DNA of 64,000 bases from Alginatibacterium sediminis (lineage in GTDB: Bacteria; Pseudomonadota; Gammaproteobacteria; Enterobacterales; Celerinatantimonadaceae). Both the position numbers and the translations under genes were made by a program. Under the pieces are notes generated by a model that searched no databases, was not told the DNA's origin, and saw only the letters and a list, made by a program, of their open reading frames with translations. Below, in pieces: positions 51,782 through 61,300 of the stretch. Location: assembly GCF_003610775.1 (NCBI RefSeq), contig NZ_RAQO01000013.1:42675-106674 (forward strand), given 5' to 3'. How positions within the stretch are numbered: position 1 is the stretch's first letter; every line of letters starts with the position of its first letter.

Positions 51782-53173
51782 CTAACGCTCGCGTAACGCG
51801 TTTTGCTTAGCTTTTAAAATAGGTTTTAACAAATAATCTAATACTGTTTTCTTGCCAGTAATAATATCAACACTGCTCAACATACCCGGAATAATGGGTA
51901 GCTTTTGCTCCCCTTTGGATAGCTCGCTTTGTTCGGTTCGCACGCGAACCAGATAAAAACTATTACCTTCTTCATCAACAATAGTGTCTGCGCTTATGTG
52001 TTCTAGAGTGCCATCCAATCCACCATAAATAGAAAAGTCATAGGCACTAAATTTTACGACCGTGTGTAAACCTGGCCGTAAGAACGCGATATCTTTAGGT
52101 TGAATTTTAGCTTCAATCAACAAGTTGTCTTCAGTAGGCACAATTTCCATAAGGCTCATACCTGGCTGTACTACGCCGCCAACGGTATTGGTGAATATTT
52201 TTTTTACAGTCCCGGCAACCGGCGACTCAACCACCGTGCGCTCAACTCTATCCTTCAGCCCGGCTTGCCCCTCGGTTAATGAGCTTAACTCGGCCTGAGT
52301 TAAGCTTCGCGCAATTTGGGTCTCACTTAAGTAACTCAGCGCTAAGTCCTGACGCTGAAAAATAGCTCCACTTAGTTCGTTGGACAACTTGGGTAGCAGC
52401 AGTTTTACACTTTCAAGCTCTGAGCGTAGCTCATTTGCTTGCCGACGCAACTTTAATACATCAACTTTCGATACAACCCCTTCGTCGGCTAGCGGCGCTG
52501 TAATACTTAGTTCTTGGCTAACCAAGTTCAAGCTTCGTTGAAAATGACTAACACGAGACTCTTGTTCAATAATCTCTTGATGTTTTGAGTCAATAGTCTG
52601 GTCTGCAATAAACAGTGCATTACGAAGCCGCCTTTGCTCGGTGGCTAATTGCGATAATTGGCGTGATTTTTCAAGCTCACTGAGTTGTGCAAACTGAGGC
52701 TGCGATTCTAAATCAACCTCTTCGATTCGGACTTGTTGTTTCCATTGACTGTCTTCGATCGAACTATCAACCACAACACTTTCAAGCAAAGCATTTTGCC
52801 TTGCCAAATCACCAATCAAGTCATTTAGTTTTTGTGCTCGCTCCCTAAAGTCAGATGCAAAACGAGTATCATCAATGCGCAGCAATTGTTCTCCTCGTTC
52901 AACATTTTGTCCTTCTCGAACAAACACTTCCTTAACAATGCCACCTTCTAAATTTTGGATTACTTGCAGTTGTTGAGAAGGAATGACTTTACCACTACCG
53001 ACGGTCACTTCATCAAGTTCGGCGTAATACGCCCAACCCAAAATCGCAGCGAAAAACAGGCACACGAGGTAAACGACTAAGCGAGAACGACGGGTACTAC
53101 GCTGCAGCATTGCTGCGTTGATGTCGTCAATATAGAGCAGCTCTTTGCGGCTCGGTGTTTTAGCTTTACTCAT
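51782..53173 (-). CDS. lapC: HlyD-family type I secretion adaptor (LapC-like)
   Basis: A 463-aa adaptor with one N-terminal helix (about 33-50), the lipoyl motif VIQNLEGGIVKEVFVREGQNV, a long coiled coil (about 95-300) and a C-terminal beta domain with EIVPTEDNLLIEAKI and RPGLHTVVKFSAYDF, all typical of HlyD/LapC. It links the ABC protein to the outer membrane channel. The ATG overlaps the ABC gene stop (ATGA). Confidence 0.94.
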   Translation of the reverse strand: MSKAKTPSRKELLYIDDINAAMLQRSTRRSRLVVYLVCLFFAAILGWAYYAELDEVTVGSGKVIPSQQLQVIQNLEGGIVKEVFVREGQNVERGEQLLRIDDTRFASDFRERAQKLNDLIGDLARQNALLESVVVDSSIEDSQWKQQVRIEEVDLESQPQFAQLSELEKSRQLSQLATEQRRLRNALFIADQTIDSKHQEIIEQESRVSHFQRSLNLVSQELSITAPLADEGVVSKVDVLKLRRQANELRSELESVKLLLPKLSNELSGAIFQRQDLALSYLSETQIARSLTQAELSSLTEGQAGLKDRVERTVVESPVAGTVKKIFTNTVGGVVQPGMSLMEIVPTEDNLLIEAKIQPKDIAFLRPGLHTVVKFSAYDFSIYGGLDGTLEHISADTIVDEEGNSFYLVRVRTEQSELSKGEQKLPIIPGMLSSVDIITGKKTVLDYLLKPILKAKQNALRER

Positions 53174-55341
53174 TCGCTTTGAGCCCTAAGTTGACCACTT
53201 TTGAGTTGCTCAAGCACTTTCGTTTTAGGGCCGTCCGCAACTATTCGTCCTTGTTCAATAACAATGATGCGATCAACGAGTTCCAGCATCGAGCTTTTAT
53301 GGGTAATGATCACGGTGGTTCGGTCTTGAGTTACCTCAGCGATTGAGCGCCTGACGTGAGCTTCACTATTGCTATCCATGCTGCTGGTCGGTTCGTCCAA
53401 AATTAGCATTGGCGGGTTAAATAGAAGTGCTCGAGCCAAAGCAACGGCTTGACGTTGTCCACCTGACAAAAACATACCGCGTTCACCAACTTGACGATCC
53501 AACCCCTCCGGGTCTTGATCGGTAAACTGGGTCACGCCTGCAAGGTGAGCAGCACGGAAGATAAGCTCATCTTCAACGTGAGGAACACCCAGTGTGATGT
53601 TGTCACGGATACTGCCATATACAAGATGGATGTCTTGCGGCAAACAACCAATTTTGGTTCGAAGATCAACTGGACTAATTTGATTAATATCGATGCCATC
53701 GATACGGATCGCTCCTGCGTTTGCTGGATAGAAACCCATAATTAGTTTTTCGATGGAAGATTTACCCGCGCCAATACGGCCAATAATAGCTACTTTTTGC
53801 TTTGGTTCTATACTGAAGCTAACTTGATTCAAGGCCGCCTTTTGAGCCTTTGGATAGGTAAAATCAACATGATTGAATTCAAGCTTTCCTTCGACATGAG
53901 GTCGATGTAGATAGCGGTCAAGATTTTCGTCTGGAATCGCCATGATTTCATCCAAACTTTGTAAGGCCGACTTAGCTTGGTTATAGCGGGTAGCAAGCAT
54001 TGATACTTGAGAAAACGGTGCTAGTGCGCGGCTGCTCAACATAATTGCAGCTATCATTCCCCCCATAGATAACTCACCTAGCGTAATAAAATACACCCCA
54101 ACAATCACAGCGCAAACATTTGCAGCTTGTTGCATGAAGCTATTCACACTGGAAACGGAGTTCGCTATCTTTTTAATTGCGATATTCCATGTCGACAAGT
54201 TACCGACTAACTCTTCCCATCGCTGCTGAAATTGGCTTTCAGCACCAACCAGTTTGAGATATTCGATTCCGCTTAAGGTTTCAATTAGGTGAGCATTTTT
54301 CATTGAACTGAAACGATTCCCTTTTTCAACCTCTAAACGCATACGACGCTTAATCCATAAAGCATAGAAAATCATACACAGCATAGCGATAGCTGGGGCA
54401 ACAACTACGGGACCAGAGACAACAAATATTATTCCTAGAAAAAGAATCGCAAAAGGTAGGTCCACCAAAGCGATAATACTCGCCGAGGTGATAAAGTCTC
54501 GAATCGATTCAAATTCTTGAATATTACGGGCGAAAGCACCCACCGAGTCGGGTCGACTGGATAATCGCATGTTTAATACTTTTTCAAAAAGCTTGGCTGA
54601 TAGCAATACATCCGCTTTCTTAGCAGCTAGGTCTAGTACGCTGGAACGAGCTTGTTTGAGCGCAAAATCAAATACAATCACCAACAGCATTGCAATGCTC
54701 AATACCCACAATGTATCCATTGCGTGATTAGGTACAACTCGGTCGTAGACATTCATCACGAATAAAGGAGAAGCGATCGCGAACAGATTAATCAGCAGCG
54801 ATGCTAATAAAGCATCTCGATAGCTGCCCATAGAACTGAATATAGTGCCCCAGAACCAGTGCCCCTTTGAGCTTTTATGCTGTTCAGGGCTCCGCGCATC
54901 AAAGCGATAGCGCTTGCGTACATAGAAACAATAACCACTATAGATCTGTTGAAGTTTTTCAAGCTCGATCTCATCAACGCTATCACTGAGTTCTGGCCAA
55001 GCTACTTGAGCTAGACCATCCTCATAAGACATAAGTACGGCACTTCGGCCGTCATCCAGTAATAGAACACAGGGCAATAGAAGTTGAGAAATTTTGGTAA
55101 TTGGCTTTTTGTGTAACTTTGCGTCCAAGCCTGCTCGACCTGCAGCACGAGGGAAAAGTTGCGCAGTAAGGCGGCCATTTTCAACCGGCAGCCCAGCAAC
55201 CAGAACTGTAGATGAAAATGGTTTTCCATAAAATTTGCTAAGAAAGACTAGCGAACTTGTTAAGGGATCGATAGCTGCGGCATTAAAGGCCAGTTCAGAT
55301 TCTTTTACAATCTGTGCAGAGCTAACTGTGTTTTGTTCCAT
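53170..55341 (-). CDS. lapB: Type I secretion ABC transporter (LapB-like)
   Basis: A 723-aa export ATPase: a degenerate C39-like N-terminal domain (about 20-145) in which no catalytic Cys is found, so it should dock but not cut the substrate; six helices (about 165-440); then a nucleotide-binding domain with Walker A GRIGAGKSS near 519, signature LSGGQRQAVALARAL and Walker B MLILDEPTSSMD. This fits RTX-adhesin exporters (LapB/RtxB). GGAG is placed four bases before ATG 55341. Confidence 0.95.
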   Translation of the reverse strand: MEQNTVSSAQIVKESELAFNAAAIDPLTSSLVFLSKFYGKPFSSTVLVAGLPVENGRLTAQLFPRAAGRAGLDAKLHKKPITKISQLLLPCVLLLDDGRSAVLMSYEDGLAQVAWPELSDSVDEIELEKLQQIYSGYCFYVRKRYRFDARSPEQHKSSKGHWFWGTIFSSMGSYRDALLASLLINLFAIASPLFVMNVYDRVVPNHAMDTLWVLSIAMLLVIVFDFALKQARSSVLDLAAKKADVLLSAKLFEKVLNMRLSSRPDSVGAFARNIQEFESIRDFITSASIIALVDLPFAILFLGIIFVVSGPVVVAPAIAMLCMIFYALWIKRRMRLEVEKGNRFSSMKNAHLIETLSGIEYLKLVGAESQFQQRWEELVGNLSTWNIAIKKIANSVSSVNSFMQQAANVCAVIVGVYFITLGELSMGGMIAAIMLSSRALAPFSQVSMLATRYNQAKSALQSLDEIMAIPDENLDRYLHRPHVEGKLEFNHVDFTYPKAQKAALNQVSFSIEPKQKVAIIGRIGAGKSSIEKLIMGFYPANAGAIRIDGIDINQISPVDLRTKIGCLPQDIHLVYGSIRDNITLGVPHVEDELIFRAAHLAGVTQFTDQDPEGLDRQVGERGMFLSGGQRQAVALARALLFNPPMLILDEPTSSMDSNSEAHVRRSIAEVTQDRTTVIITHKSSMLELVDRIIVIEQGRIVADGPKTKVLEQLKSGQLRAQSE

Positions 55342-55352
55342 AGGTCTCCAAT

Positions 55353-55377
55353 TGTCTTGGCTTATCCGGCCAAGACA
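55353..55377 (-). promoter_or_regulatory. Hairpin between the adhesin and its exporter gene
   Basis: Nine-base perfect arms TGTCTTGGC (55353-55361) and GCCAAGACA (55369-55377) fill most of the 56-bp gap between the adhesin stop and the ABC gene. No T run follows. It may attenuate, protect an mRNA end, or mark a processing site that uncouples a huge first cistron from the secretion genes. Confidence 0.55.
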
Positions 55378-55397
55378 TACAACATGCTTCGTTCTAC

Positions 55398-58300
55398 TTA
55401 ACTGTTATCAATAATCAACTGCTGATCATCGATAAGTGTTTGCAGTATATTCGTATCAAAGCTGACCCCTTCTAACAAAATCGTTTGGTCGACAGTACCA
55501 TCGCCATTTTTAGAAACTTCAATGGTGGTATTCGTGCCATCAGTTGTCGCAGTGAGATAGTTGTCAAGATTGTCATTAGTTGCGCCAACTAACAAGTCAC
55601 TTAAATCTAATTGGTCAAAATCTCCGCTTCCATCACCTTGGACGGCAAAATCTTTAATGGTATCAATACCATTATTGTCTGCATCACCGTTAACCCATGC
55701 GAATAAATCATCACCGCTGCCTCCGGTTAGAATGTCGCTATCTAGACCTCCGATAAGCACATCATTACCATCGCCGCCAACCAATACGTCATCACCTCCT
55801 CGACCCATAAGCAAGGTGTTTTCGCTAGATTCCGCTGTCAATACATCGCTGCCTTCAGTTCCGACATCACTATGAGCTGCCGCGGTTACTTGTATGCTTG
55901 AAGAGCCATCAGAGCTTTCTACATCAAATTGTATTTGGTTGAGTTCGTTAGCATCGAGTGTGGAGCCTGAGTATATTTTAAAGTTCAGTTCACCTTGCAT
56001 CTGCTGTGCATCAACCACAGCTTTGCCGTCAACAACACTCACTTGGACGCCGTCTAACCACAAACTAGCACCCTCAGGAATATTGCTAATATCTAGATCA
56101 CTTAGCTGCTCTGAAGAATCCGCTACTTTGCCATAAACGTTTAGATCATAGGCATAAGATATGGGTTCAACATTGAAATCACTGCCGTTGTAGCCAGCAT
56201 TCGCCTCAGCTTCAAATACAACATACTGAAATGCAATCGCAGAAATTATCGGCAGTACAAAAGCGGTACCGTTCGAGCTACTAAGGAAAGTCGTTGGACC
56301 TCCCACTCTATTTCCCTGCGAGTCAAACAAGGTAAACCGACCCGCTTCCGAGCGCCCCTCACTTTCCGCTGCGAATAGTTTAACAATCTCTACATTTAGC
56401 TCGGTCACTTCATCGGCGAGTTCAAACACTATGGCTTCTGAAATATCCGGATTATTTGCGTCCATTTCAAGTTGTTCAGCTTTCCCCCCCCCAGATAATG
56501 CCTCGACGACACCAAATCCTGCATCATCACCTTGACCTCGCTCAACACTGCCCGTTGCTTTAGTAAAATCGAGATCCAATATGTCTTGATTCACTAGGTC
56601 TTCATTTGAGGTATACCCATGTGCTTGAATAAAGCCGCCGAAGCCATCGAAAACGATTGTATCGCTAACTGTTGCCGCAAGATTAGGCAAGTCAGCAACA
56701 GCATCGACATCAATATTCATCGTGTAGATTTCACTTGAATCTTTGCCATCACTTACGCTAAAGGTGAAATCTGCATAATCACTACCACTGCCATTATGTG
56801 AAGGCGTATACGATAGATCACCGATAGCTACAGAGGCAATTTGCTGGCCAGCAATAATCTCTTCGCCATCAAGGTATAAAGTGCCTGACGTAGGGAGGGT
56901 TTCAATGGTAACAAATGCTAGCGAATCTCCGGCATCGACATCAGCGAACGCAAAATCAGTTGCGGTAAAGTTGTAACTTGCATCTTCATCAATGGTGATT
57001 GATACATTCTGCGAACTAGGTGCGTCTTGGATTGGATTTACATTGACAGTGATTGTTTGCGCTGCACTTTCATCAATGCCGTCACTCACAGTAAATTCAA
57101 ACTGGGCATAATTATTACCATTTTCATCACCCGCGGGCTTAAACGATAAATCGCCTATATTGTTTGCTGCTATTTGTTGCCCTGCCGAAACCTCTGCCCC
57201 ATCAAGGTATAGAGTACCGTCTTGCGGGAGCGTTTTAATCGTTACAAATTCTAAGTTCGAACCAAGATCAATATCATCGAAAGCAAAATCAGAGCTAGTA
57301 AAGTTATAACTTTCATCTTCATCTACCGAAACAGTTGTATCTTGCGAGCTCGGGGCGTCATTGCTTGCCAGAATAGTGAAGCTAACCGTTGCCGTATCTT
57401 GATTACCATGTTCATCTTCGATGGTATAGGTATAACTCGCTATACCGTTAAAATTAGAGTCTGGTATGAACGTGATTTCACCCGTGTCCCGGTCGAAACT
57501 AACGGTTCCGTTAACTGGATCCTGGGCAGACACGATACTAAAGTCATCGCTCTCAGGATCACTATCATTTTCCAGTAACAATTCTTGCTCACTAAACACC
57601 AATGGGCGGTCTTCAATTCCAGTACCTTCTTTTACCAGATCATATTCGCTCATCGGTAAAGCATCACTGCCATCTTTAGCTAATTTAGGTGAAAATACTT
57701 GTTGGCCACCTTGATCCCAATAATATATTTCGATTGGGTAGAACCCATCTTCAGCTATCACGAATTCTGAATGTTTAGTGTTAGTCGGCGATTGGTTTCC
57801 GGCCTCCGCTACATTGTCTCCATCAATAAAGATTCCGTAGCCATCGTCCGCATAGACTTCAAAGTTGTAAGTGCCCGCTTCTAGGTAAATCATACCCGAC
57901 ATCGCGAATGCTGCTTCTTCTGAAGGTGCGATTTCGGTTTCAGTTAAACTCTCACCATCTTGCCCTAAAAAGGTCTTAATTTTATTTGCGACGCTCGTCG
58001 GCGTTCCGGATGGTAAATTGACTTGGCCTTGGGCAAAGTCAATGTTTGTTCCAATAAAATCAGAACCAAGTACTAACTGGCTGCTACCACTGTTGATCAT
58101 ATTTACGAGGTCATTTAAATCGTCAACCTCAAAGTTATTTCTATCGGAGTCTTGCTTAAGAACCCCATAGTAGCTGCCTTCCAGTCCCCATCCACCAGAG
58201 AGTGTCAGGTCGTCATCTACGGCAACGGGAGCTAAGTTAATCGTATGGCTACTGGTAGTCGTGGCAGTAAAAGGATTACCGGCGGTATCGGTTCCAGACA

Positions 58301-61300
58301 CCGATACATCGAAACTGGTATCCGCTAGTAAGTCGCTTCCGGCTACCTCAACACTGTAACCTAACTGACCATTACCTAAATCGACCACTTCACCGGTGTA
58401 ATTCTGATTATTCACCTGAAAACTAACAACATCGCCGATATCAGCGTCACCGCCTACAGTTCCGCTAACATTAACGAGTCCATTTGCTTCGCTGGCTGTT
58501 AACATATCGTCAGCAGTGATGTCGTTGACTGTGATGGTGGCCGCCGCACTTAAATCCAAGGTATGTGTCGAGGTCACATTTTGACTAAATGGATTGCCTG
58601 CTTCATCTTCCCCAGTAATAGTGATGACGAAACTAGTTTGCTCTTTAAGATCGCTCCCCTCCACTTCAACGCTATAGCCTAATTGACCATTACCCAGATC
58701 AATGACGTTGGTTGTATAGTCTTCATTATTGACTTGGAAACTGATGAGATCGCCAATAGCTGCATCACCACCAACATTACCGCTAACCGTTACTTCTGTT
58801 CCCGCTTCTGCTGCATTTAAAACATCATCGTCAGTTATGTCGTTCACTGTAATCGTCGCTGCCGCTTCCAAATCAACAGTGTGTTCAGAGGTAACACTTT
58901 GAGTAAACGGGTTTCCAGCGTCATCAGTGCCTGTCACGGTAATATCGAAATTAGTTTGTTCTTTTAGATCACTGCCAGCAACGTCGACGCGATATCCTAA
59001 TTGCCCACCACCTAAATCAATGACTGAACCGCTGTACGCTGTGTCATGAACTCTGAAGCTAATTGCATCACCAATAGCAGCATCACCACCGACCGTTCCA
59101 CTAACTGTTATTTGTTCATTGACCTCAACAGCATTCAAAATATCATCCGCAGTAATGCTATCCACGGTGATCGTTGCTGACGCTTCTAAATCGACCGTAT
59201 GTTCAGAAGTCGTTGTGGCGCTAAACGGATTCCCAACATCATCAAAACCACTTACAGTGACATCAAAACTCGTTTGTTCTTTGAGGTCGCTGCCTTCAAC
59301 ACCTACAACGTAGCCTAATTGCCCGCCACCTATATCAATCACGGTAGTTGAATAATCGGTATTATGGACTCGGAAGCTCACTACATCACCAACCGCGGCA
59401 TCGCCACCAACGGTGCCACTGACGCTTAGTTTTACGCCTGACTCGACAGCGTTAATGACATCATCCGGCGTTATATCCCGAACAGTAATCGTGGCTGATG
59501 CATCGAGATCCAAAGTGTGATCTGATGTGACACTTTGGCTAAATGGATTTCCTGCTGCATCTTCCCCGGTGACGGTAATATCAAAGCTAGTTTGTTCTTG
59601 TAAATCACTACCTTCAACTTCAACACTGTAACCTAACTGGCCACTACCCAAATCGACCACGGTAGTTGAATACAATTGATTATTCACAGTAAAGGTTACT
59701 GGGTCACCTACGGCTGCGTCTCCTCCTACACCACCAGTTACCACCACAATACCATCAGCTTCAATAGAGTTTAAAATGTCATCTTCGGTGATAGGATCAA
59801 CCGTAATTGTAGCCTGCGCACCAAAATCAAGTGTATGTTCGGATGTGACACTTTGAGTAAAGGGATTACCAGCTTCATCTTCCCCAGTAATAGTGATTAC
59901 GAAACTAGTTTGTTGTTCTAAGTCACTACCTGCAACGTCAACGGTATAGCCCAGTTCACCGTTACCAATGTCAATGACTGTCGTTGAATAATCTGTATTG
60001 TGAACTCTAAAGGTGATGACATCGCCTAAGTCTGCGTCGCCACCAACGGTACCCGATACGGCTATGTCTTCACCCGCTTCGAGCGCATTCAACACATCGT
60101 CATCGGTTATGTTGTCCACGGTTATTGTTGCCGCAGCATTTACATCAAGGGTGTGTTCTGAAGTAACATTTTGACTAAATGGATTACCGGCGTCATCTTC
60201 GCCGCTAACATTAATATCAAACCGCGTTTGGGCTAATAAATCTTCCCCAGCAACGTCTACAGCGTAACCAAGTTGACCGCCACCGATATCAATCACGTCG
60301 GTCTCATAATCAGTATCATTCACGCGAAAGGTAACTTTATCCCCAATCGCTGCATCACCACCTACGGTACCACTAACGCTCACGTCGCCCTGAGCCTCCG
60401 AGGCATTCAAGACATCATCGGGTGTGATGTCATTCACGGTAATTGTTGCAGCAGCCCCGAGATCAACCGTGTGTTCAGAAGTGACACTCTCACTAAATGG
60501 ATTTCCGGCGTTGTCAGAGCCCGTCACTGTGATATCAAAACTGGTATCTTCTTTAAGGTCACTGCCTTCAACAAGAACACCGTAACCTAACTGACCACTT
60601 CCTAAATCAATTACGGTTGTCGAATAAGTTTGATTGTTCACGACAAAAGTAATGGGATCACCGACGGCTGCATCGCCACCAACAAAACCACTAACGGTGA
60701 CCTTTAAGCCAGCTTCTGCTGCATTTAAAACATCATCTTCAGTGATGTTATGAACCGTAATCGTTGCAGCCGCTTCAAGATCAACGGTATGTTCAGAAGT
60801 GACACTTTCACTAAATGGATTACCCGCGTCATCAGTGCCCGTCACCGTGATATCAAAACTGGTATCCTCTTTGAGATCGTCACCATCAACCTCTACACTG
60901 TAGCCCAGTTGACCACCGCCCAGATCCACAACTTCAGTTGTATACTCGGTGCCATTTACCTCAAACGTAATTTCATCACCAAGAGCAGCATCTCCCCCTA
61001 CGTGACCGCTTACCGTTACATCGCCACCAGACTCTTGCGCATTTAAAATATCATCCGGCGTAATATCATCGACAGTAATTGTGACTTCGGCTTGCGTAGC
61101 TACTGTGTGCTCAGAGATAGTTGTTGCTTCGAAAGGGTTACCAGCATCGTCGCTACCAGAAACCGTGATTTGAAAACTTGTTTGCTCCTTGAGGTCACTA
61201 CCTGCTACAGGAACGTTATACCCCAACTGACCGTTGCCCAAGTCCACGACGAAAGTTGAATAGGGTTTATTATTCACTTCAAAACTGACGGTATCACCAA

